From assembly GCF_001427905.1 (NCBI RefSeq), contig NZ_LMEF01000034.1, positions 62,001-126,000 on the forward strand: a DNA stretch of 64,000 bases, read 5' to 3'. The notes beneath the pieces were generated by a model. It did not search any database. It was not told the origin of the DNA and saw only the letters and a program-made list of their open reading frames with translations. Shown here piece after piece: positions 20,348-28,581 of the stretch (within the stretch, counting starts at the first letter, position 1; each line of letters opens with the position of its first letter). A program made the position numbers and the translations under genes. This DNA comes from Flavobacterium sp. Root420. GTDB taxonomy: Bacteria; Bacteroidota; Bacteroidia; Flavobacteriales; Flavobacteriaceae.

Positions 20348-21817
20348 TTATTTTATCACAGTTATTGATCCTTTTTTTTCACCTGTGTCTGATTGAATGA
20401 CGTAGTAATAAACCGGATTGACATTTTTAAAATCTTTAATAAACGAATTGACCTGGGGGTCATAATTGCTTCCAACATCATCAAACATAATCTCTCCGTT
20501 TGAACTCATAATTATAACTTTTGTACTTGCAGTTTTGTATGCATCTGGAATATTCCAATACGGATAACTGCCGCTTAAGCTTACTATATTTGGAATTACC
20601 GTTGCCGGAGGGGCTGGTCCGGTTACTTTAAAAGGAAATTCTTTTGTAGCAATACAGCCTAAAGCCTGTGAAATTTTAACCTTATAACTACCTACTGCGG
20701 CTACCAGATAAGTATTAGTTGTTGCGCCTGCAATAAGATTGTCATTTAAAAACCATTCATAAGACGGACTTGTAGCATCAGTAGTAACGCTAACATTTAT
20801 AGTTTCTCCTTCCGCAAGTGCAACTGTATCTGCAACATCGATACTGGCGTTAAATCCATTAGAACTTAGATTTATACTTCCTGTAGCTTTACAACCGCCA
20901 AAATCAACATCTACGGTATAAGTTCCTGACTCATTTGTAGTATATGTACGAGTAGTAACTCCACTAATCTCTTTCCCATCTTTAAACCATTTATATGAAT
21001 TTCCAGCAGTAGCCGTTAAAACTGTTCCTGTTCCGTTTGAACAAAATGGATTTCCAAGACTAGAATTAATGGTTACGCCTGATCCTGAACTTGAAGAAGT
21101 AACAGTAACTCTATTTGAACTATAATTCACACTAGAACATTCACCGTAATCAAGTTCTGCAAAATAAACACCTGCCGAATTAACTACTAAAGAAGATAAA
21201 TTTTGTCCTGAGATTAGAACATTGTCTTTATACCATTTATATTTAATATTCGGATAATTTGCAGGTGATGACTCCTTTACTTCAGGAGTAAGATTATCAA
21301 CTGTTAAGGTAAAACTCCCTCCAGAACATAAAGTAGCAGTGTCTTTATTTTTATTAATTAAAAACGAAGATACATAGTCTTTATAATAGGCTGAAAAAGA
21401 ATATATACCAGAGAAATTTTGTGCTCTTGGACTATTAATTCCGTTACTACTCACTATTCTTAAACTATAAGTATTGGAACCATTTAATGTTTTGGGGATT
21501 GCAAATTTAATTGTTTGCTCAGTACTTGATAACGGAATAACATCAAGTGTTGTAGTGGCTGTTGGATTATTAAAACTACCAAATTCATCAGACAATTGAA
21601 CTGAAAAAGTAACATTTGAAGCAAAATTTAAATACGAAAAAGTCGCTAGATATTCATTGTATTTAGCGCCATCAACAATATCTCCAGCACAAATATCCTT
21701 AAAAGGTAATTGTTGAGGAGATATTGATGATTGCGCATATAAATTTACTTCTGAAAGAAAAAGAAGTGCTAAAATTATAATACAATTAAAAAAAGTTAAA
21801 GTAGTTTTTCGAATCAT
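20348..21817 (-). CDS. sprC: SprC, secreted Ig-like gliding-motility protein
   Basis: The 489-residue protein has a signal peptide (about residues 1-29, ending LYAQS). Three to four Ig/PKD-like repeats follow, each with a YKWYKDN or SYKWFKDG strand followed by SGTYTVDVDFGGC. The C-terminal segment of about 80 residues contains PYWNIPDAYKTASTKVIIM and resembles the gliding-motility-associated (CHU_C-like) type IX secretion C-terminal domain, though without the usual NGDGxND loop. It overlaps the upstream 140-aa gene by 4 nt (ATGA) and is one base from sprD, so the three are probably translated together. The sprC name rests on operon position and domain content; F. johnsoniae sprC mutants are known to glide poorly. 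Confidence 0.75.
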   Translation of the reverse strand: MIRKTTLTFFNCIIILALLFLSEVNLYAQSSISPQQLPFKDICAGDIVDGAKYNEYLATFSYLNFASNVTFSVQLSDEFGSFNNPTATTTLDVIPLSSTEQTIKFAIPKTLNGSNTYSLRIVSSNGINSPRAQNFSGIYSFSAYYKDYVSSFLINKNKDTATLCSGGSFTLTVDNLTPEVKESSPANYPNIKYKWYKDNVLISGQNLSSLVVNSAGVYFAELDYGECSSVNYSSNRVTVTSSSSGSGVTINSSLGNPFCSNGTGTVLTATAGNSYKWFKDGKEISGVTTRTYTTNESGTYTVDVDFGGCKATGSINLSSNGFNASIDVADTVALAEGETINVSVTTDATSPSYEWFLNDNLIAGATTNTYLVAAVGSYKVKISQALGCIATKEFPFKVTGPAPPATVIPNIVSLSGSYPYWNIPDAYKTASTKVIIMSSNGEIMFDDVGSNYDPQVNSFIKDFKNVNPVYYYVIQSDTGEKKGSITVIK

Positions 21818-22236
21818 ATAGTACGTGTTCTGGCAAGATCTATATTTTCAAAAAACAAAATATCAATAAATGTTTCAGAAAAGTCATATTTATAGTTCTC
21901 AATAATATCCTTTGCAAGGACAGAATAAGAACCAGATAATAATGAATTTTCCTGACATTTTGTAGAGGTCTGACTATTCGTTTCAGCTGCCATAGAAAGG
22001 CTATCCTTGGGGATGGATAGCCCTGCTATTAACTGATTAGAATTATCATCTAATTTGCTGATACGTTTATCAGCTATATCATTCTTTTGGTTTAAGGTTG
22101 TCGACGAAGTTTTTCCGCATTTTTCAGTACAAGAAACAGTTATGTTTCCTTTAGTACTTTGTGCATGTAAACTTAACGCAATAGGAGAAACCAAAAATAT
22201 TGTATAAATAAAATACTTTTTTATAGTTGGGGCCAT
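21814..22236 (-). CDS. Small secreted protein of the sprB operon (unknown function)
   Basis: The 140-residue product has a clear signal peptide (KKYFIYTIFLVSPIALSLHAQ). The mature part is low in hydrophobicity, with two cysteines near residues 35-39 and an acidic/aromatic C-terminus. I recognise no domain. The stop overlaps the sprC start by 4 nt, so it is translationally coupled to a motility gene. In F. johnsoniae the position corresponds to the uncharacterised gene just before sprC. It could be a chaperone or stator-like partner of SprC, but that is speculation. Confidence 0.7.
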   Translation of the reverse strand: MAPTIKKYFIYTIFLVSPIALSLHAQSTKGNITVSCTEKCGKTSSTTLNQKNDIADKRISKLDDNSNQLIAGLSIPKDSLSMAAETNSQTSTKCQENSLLSGSYSVLAKDIIENYKYDFSETFIDILFFENIDLARTRTI

Positions 22237-22338
22237 TATGTTTTGATCTTTATTTAGTCCGGTATAAGACGATACATAAATTGTGTCTGGGGACTTTATT
22301 AATAAAATTTACGCTGTAAAATAAAAATCGAAATCAAT

Positions 22339-23631
22339 CTATTTATTGCCGCTTGACGCTGTGATTTTTCCTAATTGTAATCTGAAATCTGGCTTTTTAG
22401 GATTGAAAATATCAATGAATGTTTCTTTGTTATCACTTTGTGAATAAACATTGAAAAACACACTGTTTCCGTACCAGCTTTCTAAATCTTCATTGTTGGT
22501 ATTGTACTCTGTAAAGATGTTTCCGTTACATAGGTTAAAGTACATTTCTTCAATTTTGATTTTCTTAAGGTTAGCATCATTAATCTCTGTTTTACTGTCT
22601 AATAAAACAGCAGGATTAAATCCAGAGATTACACTTCTTTTCATTTCTAGTGAAGCAGTTTCAGCAACATAAATTGCCTCTTTTACTAAACCAGCCTGAA
22701 TATCAGCTTTGATGTTCTCACTGTCGTTAAGCATTGTAATATTTGTGGCTACAACTAAAGTTTGTTTTTTAGTAAAATCAGTTTCATTTTTCTTTTCGAA
22801 TGATTTTACTTCCATGCAACGAGATCCGTCTTTATTACTAGATAAATAAGAAGATCTTACTGCTAATGAGTTATATAAACGACATTGTACACCTTGAGTA
22901 AATTTGTAATCGTCGTTAATTGATTTATAAGAAACTAATTTAGTAGCGTTTAAGTCACCACCAAAGAAAGCAAATGAGTCACCACCTGAGTAGCTTACCA
23001 TAACGTTTTCTAATATAGTTTTGTTTCCAACTGCTGCAAGAGTTAATCCGTTGAAAGTATCAGCTCCTTTAACCTTTTTTCCAGCAAATTCGATTCTTAC
23101 ATATCTTAAAACTCCTGAGTTTCCAGCAGCATTGTCACCACCGTAAGTAGTTAGCGTTGGATCAAGATCTAAGTTATAAGAACCTACATTTCCAAATTTA
23201 TTTATTGGAGCATCACCAAGTATTACAACTCCACCCCAGTCTCCAGCTTTTTTCTGGCTGCGGTTTGAAGTAAATACGATTGGGTCAGTTTCTAAACCGT
23301 CTGCAACAAGTTGTGCACCTTTTGTAACTACCAATGTTCCTTTTGTTTCGAAATCACCAATAATTAATGTTCCAGGCTCGATTGTTAAAACTGCATTGTT
23401 TGTAACATAAACATTTCCTTGTAAAACATAAATATTCCTCTTAAGCAACTTAGTATTAACAGAAATGTTTCCTGCTAAAATTTGATTTGCTTCTCCATAC
23501 TCTACTTTGCTAGGCTTAAATTCGGTCCAGTTATTCAACCAATTAGTGTAGCCCATAATTCCTTTCTCTTGTTGAGCATTCATACTCGTAACCGTCAAAA
23601 GAACGCAGATAATTTGAGTAATTTTTTTCAT
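22339..23631 (-). CDS. Secreted beta-helix-like protein of the sprB operon
   Basis: The 430-residue protein starts with a signal peptide (residues 1-19, ending SMNAQ). Short repeated strands follow: NIYVLQGNVYVTNNAVLTIEPGT and KGTLVVTKGAQLVADGLETDPIVFTS, then GDWGGVVILGDAPINKFG. This is typical of a right-handed parallel beta-helix in flavobacterial secreted proteins. No catalytic site or type IX C-terminal domain is obvious. The gene lies second in the operon, 102 bp before the 140-aa gene. Its role in gliding is unknown. Confidence 0.75.
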   Translation of the reverse strand: MKKITQIICVLLTVTSMNAQQEKGIMGYTNWLNNWTEFKPSKVEYGEANQILAGNISVNTKLLKRNIYVLQGNVYVTNNAVLTIEPGTLIIGDFETKGTLVVTKGAQLVADGLETDPIVFTSNRSQKKAGDWGGVVILGDAPINKFGNVGSYNLDLDPTLTTYGGDNAAGNSGVLRYVRIEFAGKKVKGADTFNGLTLAAVGNKTILENVMVSYSGGDSFAFFGGDLNATKLVSYKSINDDYKFTQGVQCRLYNSLAVRSSYLSSNKDGSRCMEVKSFEKKNETDFTKKQTLVVATNITMLNDSENIKADIQAGLVKEAIYVAETASLEMKRSVISGFNPAVLLDSKTEINDANLKKIKIEEMYFNLCNGNIFTEYNTNNEDLESWYGNSVFFNVYSQSDNKETFIDIFNPKKPDFRLQLGKITASSGNK

Positions 23632-23823
23632 GATAAGGGGGTATTAGGGTTAATAATAATAAATTTGGGTATGCGTAAATGAAAAAACTCATCTCGGGTT
23701 TTCTGATAATTTCAGAACACATCAAGAACGAGTTCTTTTTTATATCTCTTTCAAAATGACGTTATGAAGTCTTGTTCATCTACGTAAACATTCTAAAAAA
23801 GGTTTTAAAAAATATTCTGTTTA

Positions 23824-24276
23824 TTACATTTCGTTCAAATCGTTGAACTCATGTAGTGATTTCAATGTGCTTTCGTAGAATAAAATTGCAGCGATTAAGT
23901 TACCCTTATCAGAATAAGGCATCATTTTACGCTGAAAATCTACAGTAGTATCCAGAAAAGTTGTAGTACCAACCGCCTGAGCGTCTAATACTTTTTTGTG
24001 TTCAGAATCGTCCGGAATACCTAAGTCTGCCATTGTAACACCTGGTTTAGTAACCAATGCAATGTAAGGAAGGGTTTTCACTAAAACTTTAATACGCTCA
24101 ATGTATAATTCCAAAAGTTCTCCCTTTTGCATACCACTCAATTCTTTTTGATCATGGTATTTACGGATTAGAGCTGTTGTACTAATAATACTTCTTGGAG
24201 CATTTTTCGCCTGTGCTGAAATAGCACCAGTTGTCATGAAAAAAAGTGCGCTTAATAAAATAATTTTCCCTTTCAT
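23824..24276 (-). CDS. Small secreted alpha-helical protein, first gene of the sprB operon
   Basis: The 150-residue protein has a signal peptide (residues 1-21, ending AISAQA). The remainder is mainly helical, with the motifs LIRKYHDQKELSGMQKGELLELYIERI and YIALVTKPGVTMADLGIPDD. I do not recognise the family. It is the promoter-proximal gene of the minus-strand operon, preceded by a good flavobacterial promoter. The 192-bp gap to the next gene has no convincing terminator, so co-transcription with sprC-sprD-sprB is plausible. Confidence 0.72.
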   Translation of the reverse strand: MKGKIILLSALFFMTTGAISAQAKNAPRSIISTTALIRKYHDQKELSGMQKGELLELYIERIKVLVKTLPYIALVTKPGVTMADLGIPDDSEHKKVLDAQAVGTTTFLDTTVDFQRKMMPYSDKGNLIAAILFYESTLKSLHEFNDLNEM

Positions 24277-24308
24277 AGATTCTTATTTATAATTGGTTGT
24301 TATGAAAA

Positions 24309-24338
24309 CAAAAATATATAAATTAACTTAAATTGCAA
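24309..24338 (-). promoter_or_regulatory. Candidate promoter of the sprB operon
   Basis: On the minus strand TTG (24338-24336), a 19-nt spacer and TATTTTTG (24316-24309) match the Bacteroidetes -33 TTG / -7 TAnnTTTG pattern. The expected start of transcription is about 25 nt upstream of the 150-aa gene. Confidence 0.55.
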
Positions 24339-24679
24339 CTTTATTGATTTCTTTTTTCAAAAAAAAATCTTAAAAAAATCTTAAAAGCGAGTCCTATGTC
24401 GAGAAAATATGCGTTTTAACGGGATTTTTGTTAAAATTGTTAAAACAAATCCTGTAAGATATTACACAATAAAAAAGAGCATTTCTACAAAATAATAGCC
24501 AAAAAAAAACAACGATTATCGCTTTTTCAAAAAAACTATTAACAAAATCTTCTTAATATCTCTCCCGAATAATCCCTTTATTAATAAAAGCTGACATCAA
24601 AAACGAAAAAAATTAAGTTAAAAACCTTCTTAAAAAACAAAAACAAAAAGTACTCTTATAAACTTTTTCACGAAAATTT
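24339..24679. other. AT-rich divergent intergenic region
   Basis: The gap between the divergent sprB operon and holB is very AT-rich, with runs of A and T and repeated CTTAAAA-like tracts near 24,370-24,385 and 24,610-24,640. I see no ORF, RNA gene or strong hairpin here. It probably holds upstream regulatory DNA for the operon. Confidence 0.4.
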
Positions 24680-24707
24680 TTGACTACATCATTTTCTTAT
24701 ATCTTTG
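24680..24707 (+). promoter_or_regulatory. Promoter of holB, nearly leaderless
   Basis: TTG (24680-24682), a 17-nt spacer and TATCTTTG (24700-24707) match the flavobacterial consensus. The ATG of holB begins 5 nt after the -7 box, so transcription should start at or within the start codon. Confidence 0.6.
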
Positions 24708-24711
24708 CTTC

Positions 24712-25860
24712 ATGCAATTTTCACAAATTTTAGGTCAGGATTACATCAAAAGTCACTTGATAAAAAGTGCTGCTTCAGGACGAATTCCGCATGCACAATT
24801 ATTCATTGGGCCAGAAGGGAGTGGTACTTTATCTACCGCCATTGCTTATGCGCAATATATTTTATGCAACAATACCGGGAACGAAAATGAAAACGGAAAT
24901 GATTCCTGCAATCTAAAGTTTCAAAACCTTTCGCATCCCGACCTGCACTTTATCTATCCGACAGTTACTACCGAGGATGTAAAAACAAAACCAAAGAGTT
25001 TAGATTTCATTCAGGACTGGCGTACTTTTATTCAGGAAATGCCTTACGGAGGTTTATTTGACTGGTATAAATTACTTGGCGTTCAAAACAAACAAGGAGA
25101 AATTCGTGTCGAAGATGCTCAGGAAGTTTTAAAATCACTATCATTAAAATCATATGAAGGTGGTTATAAAATTATGATTATCTGGATGGCCGATAAAATG
25201 AATATTGCCGCCTCAAATAAATTATTAAAACTTCTTGAAGAACCTTCAGATAAAACTATTTTTATTCTGATTTCTGAAAATGAAGAAGACATTATACAAA
25301 CCATACGATCACGTTGTCAGGTCATTCACTTTAATGGTTTACCTGAAAAAGTAATTGCCGAAGCATTGGTTTCAAAAGAAAACATTGATTCCAACTTAGC
25401 CAAAAAGATCGCACATCAGGCCCAGGGAAATTTCAATAAAGCACTTTCTCTATTAAAAGAAGATGATGCTGAATTTCCTTTTGAACAATGGTTTGTCAAT
25501 TGGGTTCGTGCCGCTTTTAGGGCAAAAGGAAATGCCGCCGCCATTCAGGATTTAATTTCCTGGAGTGAAGAAATTGCCGGACTCGGTCGTGAAAGCCAGA
25601 AAAAATTCATTCAGTTTTGTATCGAAATGTTCCGACAAGCACTTTTACTTAATTATGAAGCACCCGGTTTAGTTTACATTGAACCAAAGGTTGATAAATT
25701 TAAACTGGAAAATTTTGCACCTTTCGTAAACGGTAATAACATTCACGAAATTTTCAAAGAACTTTCGGATGCGATGTACCACATTGAAAGAAACGGAAAT
25801 GCAAAAATAATTTTAACTGATTTATCTATAAAACTGACTCGTTTAATTCATAAAAAATAG
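24712..25860 (+). CDS. holB: DNA polymerase III clamp-loader subunit delta-prime
   Basis: The 382-residue protein has the AAA+ fold of clamp-loader subunits. It begins with FSQILGQDYIKSHLIKSAASGRIPHAQLF and has a degenerate P-loop (GPEGSGT, residues 33-39, no lysine), as expected for the non-hydrolysing delta-prime subunit. NKLLKLLEEP near residue 170 and the SRCQ motif near 200 (arginine-finger sensor) are the family signatures. It belongs to the sliding-clamp loading machinery of the replisome. It is the first gene of a short plus-strand run and is followed 6 nt later by the DoxX-like gene. Confidence 0.93.
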   Translation: MQFSQILGQDYIKSHLIKSAASGRIPHAQLFIGPEGSGTLSTAIAYAQYILCNNTGNENENGNDSCNLKFQNLSHPDLHFIYPTVTTEDVKTKPKSLDFIQDWRTFIQEMPYGGLFDWYKLLGVQNKQGEIRVEDAQEVLKSLSLKSYEGGYKIMIIWMADKMNIAASNKLLKLLEEPSDKTIFILISENEEDIIQTIRSRCQVIHFNGLPEKVIAEALVSKENIDSNLAKKIAHQAQGNFNKALSLLKEDDAEFPFEQWFVNWVRAAFRAKGNAAAIQDLISWSEEIAGLGRESQKKFIQFCIEMFRQALLLNYEAPGLVYIEPKVDKFKLENFAPFVNGNNIHEIFKELSDAMYHIERNGNAKIILTDLSIKLTRLIHKK

Positions 25861-25866
25861 TTTTCA

Positions 25867-26250
25867 ATGAATAATGTTGCCTCCATTTTACTGTTAGCTT
25901 TTTTAGCCTTAACTTTTTTACAATCAGGCTATGAGAAAATTTTTTACTGGAAAGATAATGTCGAATGGCTAAAAGGACATTTCGCCAAAACACCATTAAA
26001 AAATCAGGTACCTCTCGCCTTATTTCATCTTTTAATTTTAGAATTAATTTCTGGAGTTTTATGCGTCGTTGGTGCCATACAATTATTAACAAACAGCGGT
26101 CGTGAATTTGGTTTTTATGGCGCTATTTTTTCTTGTATTTCTTTGTTAATGATGCTTTTCGGACAACGATTGGCAAAAGATTACGATGGAGCAAGAACCA
26201 TTGTTATCTATTTTATTCCAGCTGTCATGGCTGTTTATTGGTTGAATTAA
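25867..26250 (+). CDS. DoxX-like integral membrane protein
   Basis: A 127-residue protein with four predicted transmembrane helices (about residues 5-22, 50-70, 82-100, 108-125). The first helix ends in LQSGYEKIFYWKDNVEWLKGHF, as in DoxX/SURF4-related proteins of Flavobacteria. The start is 6 nt after the holB stop, suggesting co-transcription. The biochemical role of the family is not well defined; a redox or lipid-associated role would be guesswork. Confidence 0.75.
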   Translation: MNNVASILLLAFLALTFLQSGYEKIFYWKDNVEWLKGHFAKTPLKNQVPLALFHLLILELISGVLCVVGAIQLLTNSGREFGFYGAIFSCISLLMMLFGQRLAKDYDGARTIVIYFIPAVMAVYWLN

Positions 26251-26251
26251 A

Positions 26252-26332
26252 AAACACGCCACTGATTTCACAAGTTTTTACAGATTTTTTCTAATCATTT
26301 TAATTTGTGCAATCTGTGGCAAGAAATAAATT
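26252..26332. repeat. Remnant of a dispersed CACTGATTTCAC / ATCTGTGGC intergenic repeat
   Basis: The gap between the DoxX-like gene and the thioesterase holds a degenerate inverted repeat (CGCCACTGATTTCACAAG facing GTGCAATCTGTGGCAAG). This type of sequence recurs elsewhere in the window, near 29.4, 30.1, 31.2 and 59.4 kb. It has no coding content. Confidence 0.5.
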
Positions 26333-26344
26333 TATATTAAAAAA

Positions 26345-26854
26345 ATGAATCCAAAACATCCTTCAGAATCTCTTACTATACTAACCGATTTAGTTTTACC
26401 GAGCGAAACAAATCCTTTAAATAACCTTTTTGGTGGCGAATTATTAGCCCGTATGGATCGCGCCGCCAGTATTGCGGCCCGCAGGCATTCACGCCGAATT
26501 GTAGTTACAGCTTCTGTAAATCACGTGGCTTTTAACAGAGCAATTCCTCTTGGAGCAGTAGTGACAATAGAAGCAAAGGTTTCAAGATCATTTAAAAGTT
26601 CTATGGAAGTTTTCATTGATGTTTGGGTAGAAGACCGTGAATCCGGAAGCAGAACCAAAGCTAACGAAGCCATTTATACTTTTGTTGCAGTGGATGATAG
26701 CGGAAGACCTGTTGAAGTGCCCGCAATTATACCGGAAACGGAATTAGAAATACAGCGTTTTGATGCTGCATTACGTCGTAAACAACTAAGTTTACTACTT
26801 GCCGGAAAAATAAAACCAGCTGAAGCCACAGAATTAAAGGCTTTGTTTTTATAG
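26345..26854 (+). CDS. Acyl-CoA thioesterase, hotdog-fold (YciA/BACH-like)
   Basis: The 169-residue protein carries the hexameric hotdog thioesterase signature: LPSETNPLNNLFGGELLARMDRAA, then a VTASVNHVAFNRAIPLGAVVTIEAKV strand pair. The conserved asparagine and aspartate of that N-terminal motif are the expected catalytic positions. It hydrolyses acyl-CoA to free acid and CoA in the cytoplasm. Substrate preference cannot be read from the sequence. A weak hairpin (ACTTC/GAAGT followed by ATTTTT, about 26,885-26,906) lies after the stop. Confidence 0.88.
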   Translation: MNPKHPSESLTILTDLVLPSETNPLNNLFGGELLARMDRAASIAARRHSRRIVVTASVNHVAFNRAIPLGAVVTIEAKVSRSFKSSMEVFIDVWVEDRESGSRTKANEAIYTFVAVDDSGRPVEVPAIIPETELEIQRFDAALRRKQLSLLLAGKIKPAEATELKALFL

Positions 26855-27019
26855 TACAATTTTGATACAATTTGGGACAATCAAACTTCAAAAAAAGAAG
26901 TATTTTTACAAAATTACAAGCCTGATACAAATCTAAATCAGTAAGTTATTTAATTTCTGGTTTGTTTTGATAATGAAAGAATTATAAAAATATAGATGAA
27001 AGAAAAAGAAAAAAAAGAG

Positions 27020-28027
27020 ATGAGTTCAGAAAAAGAAGCCAAATTAAAAGCGCTACAACTTACGCTTGACAAACTAGACAAGACTTACGGAAAAGGAACC
27101 GTGATGAAAATGGGCGATAAAGCCATAGTAGAAGTTGAAACTATATCTTCAGGTTCTCTTGGTGTTGATTTAGCGCTTGGAGTAAACGGTTATCCTAAAG
27201 GAAGAATTATCGAAATATACGGACCAGAATCTTCTGGTAAAACCACATTAACCTTACATGCAATTGCTGAAGCTCAAAAAGCGGGAGGAATAGCCGCTTT
27301 TATAGATGCTGAACATGCTTTTGATAGAAATTATGCCGAAAAATTAGGCGTTGATATCGAAAACCTGATCATCTCTCAGCCAGACAACGGAGAGCAAGCT
27401 CTTGAAATTGCTGAAAACTTAATTCGTTCTGGAGCAATTGATATCGTGGTCATTGACTCGGTTGCTGCATTGACTCCAAAAAGTGAAATTGAAGGTGAAA
27501 TGGGAGATTCTAAAATGGGTCTTCACGCACGTTTGATGTCTCAGGCTTTGAGAAAGTTAACGGGAACAATTAGCAAAACAAATTGTACTGTTTTCTTCAT
27601 CAACCAGTTGAGAGAGAAAATTGGTGTTATGTTTGGGAATCCTGAAACTACAACGGGTGGTAATGCCTTGAAATTTTATGCTTCTGTACGTTTAGATATT
27701 CGTCGTTCTTCTCAAATTAAAGATGGAGAAAACGTAATTGGAAACAGAACTAAAGTAAAAGTGGTAAAAAACAAAGTGGCTCCGCCTTTTAAAACTGCCG
27801 AATTCGACATTATGTATGGAGAAGGAGTTTCTAAAACTGGAGAAATTCTTGATTTAGCGGTTGAATTTGAGATCGTTAAAAAAGCAGGATCCTGGTTTAG
27901 TTATGGCGACACCAAATTAGGACAAGGTCGTGATGCGGTTAAAGCTTTAATCAAAGATAATCCGGAATTAGCGGATGAATTAGAAGCTAAAATTAAAGCA
28001 CATATTAAAGAATTAGCAAACGCTTAA
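27020..28027 (+). CDS. recA: Recombinase RecA
   Basis: A near-canonical RecA of 335 residues. It has the Walker A GPESSGKT (residues 68-75), the Walker B region IDIVVIDSVAALTP near 140-155, and the L2 loop NQLREKIGVMFGNPETTTGGNALKFYAS. I chose the second in-frame ATG (27020, MSSEKEAK), which follows the A/G-rich AAAAAAGAG. It matches the usual flavobacterial N-terminus; the upstream ATG at 26996 would add only MKEKEKKE. RecA forms the ATP-dependent strand-exchange filament for recombination and the SOS response. No LexA-type operator is recognisable upstream. A strong terminator follows. Confidence 0.97.
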   Translation: MSSEKEAKLKALQLTLDKLDKTYGKGTVMKMGDKAIVEVETISSGSLGVDLALGVNGYPKGRIIEIYGPESSGKTTLTLHAIAEAQKAGGIAAFIDAEHAFDRNYAEKLGVDIENLIISQPDNGEQALEIAENLIRSGAIDIVVIDSVAALTPKSEIEGEMGDSKMGLHARLMSQALRKLTGTISKTNCTVFFINQLREKIGVMFGNPETTTGGNALKFYASVRLDIRRSSQIKDGENVIGNRTKVKVVKNKVAPPFKTAEFDIMYGEGVSKTGEILDLAVEFEIVKKAGSWFSYGDTKLGQGRDAVKALIKDNPELADELEAKIKAHIKELANA

Positions 28028-28066
28028 ACTTACATAAGTCTATTAAAAACAAGACCTTTACACCTA

Positions 28067-28098
28067 CCCGACGAGATTTAAATCTCGTCGGGTTTTTT
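28067..28098 (+). terminator. Rho-independent terminator of recA
   Basis: CCCGACGAGATTT is followed immediately by its complement AAATCTCGTCGGG and then six T residues: a 13-bp stem with essentially no spacer beyond its AT core. Confidence 0.9.
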
Positions 28099-28122
28099 AT
28101 TTTAAAAATAAAATTAAAAATG

Positions 28123-28315
28123 ACGCAACCTTTTTAAAACAATTCCATCTTATAAAGAGACATACGATTTGGTGCCGCCATAAGCGTCCATTTCAAATGG
28201 TTTTTAGAATAAATTTGGTTCATTTGTTTTTAATAAAAATCCGTTGGTTTATTTGGTGCTAACGGGTTTTTATTGTTTTTAAAGAAAATAATTTTCGTTT
28301 CAACGCAACCTTTTT
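28123..28315 (+). promoter_or_regulatory. Two direct copies of ACGCAACCTTTTT upstream of a small ORF
   Basis: The 13-mer ACGCAACCTTTTT occurs at 28123-28135 and again at 28303-28315, 180 bp apart and in the same orientation. Each is followed 20-30 nt later by a short TATAAAGAGACATACG or CTATAGTATTGTGACG element. The AAC core resembles the -35 motif favoured by ECF sigma factors. The spacing makes a pair of tandem alternative-sigma promoters a reasonable guess, but it is inference. Confidence 0.4.
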
Positions 28316-28395
28316 CATTTTTAGCTCTCTATAGTATTGTGACGTTAACTTGAGTTTTAGTCAAACTCTTTATTATCAACCTTAAGATTTTTACC

Positions 28396-28500
28396 ATGAA
28401 AGAAAAACTAGAAGTGTTGTTGAATAAAAACCGTAAAAAAACCAGATTAAAATTTAAAAAAGTATTACGCTTTATTTCAGAAAAAATTATCCATAGATAA
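28396..28500 (+). CDS. Possible 34-residue basic small protein
   Basis: ATG at 28396 to TAA at 28498-28500 encodes a lysine/arginine-rich peptide (MKEKLEVLLNKNRKKTRLKF to the end ISEKIIHR). It lies between the repeated ACGCAACCTTTTT elements and a strong terminator, which is what a real small transcription unit would look like. I recognise no homologue. It may instead be a non-coding leader or sRNA whose ORF is accidental. Confidence 0.4.
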   Translation: MKEKLEVLLNKNRKKTRLKFKKVLRFISEKIIHR

Positions 28501-28540
28501 GTTTTTGAATATAAAATGGGGGGTTTTAATTCAAAAGGAA

Positions 28541-28571
28541 AGCCGACTAATTAATGTAATTAGTCGGCTTT
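28541..28571. terminator. Bidirectional terminator between the small unit and plsC
   Basis: AGCCGACTAATTA pairs perfectly with TAATTAGTCGGCT across a 3-nt loop, with A-rich and T-rich flanks on the two sides. It can end the plus-strand small transcript and the minus-strand plsC message, whose stop is at 28582. Confidence 0.85.
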
Positions 28572-28581
28572 TATATTTAAA

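Noticed and set aside
24705..24890. Frame of 61 codons overlapping the start of holB
   Set aside because: Out of frame with holB and ends early; the AAA+ clamp-loader frame is the real gene.
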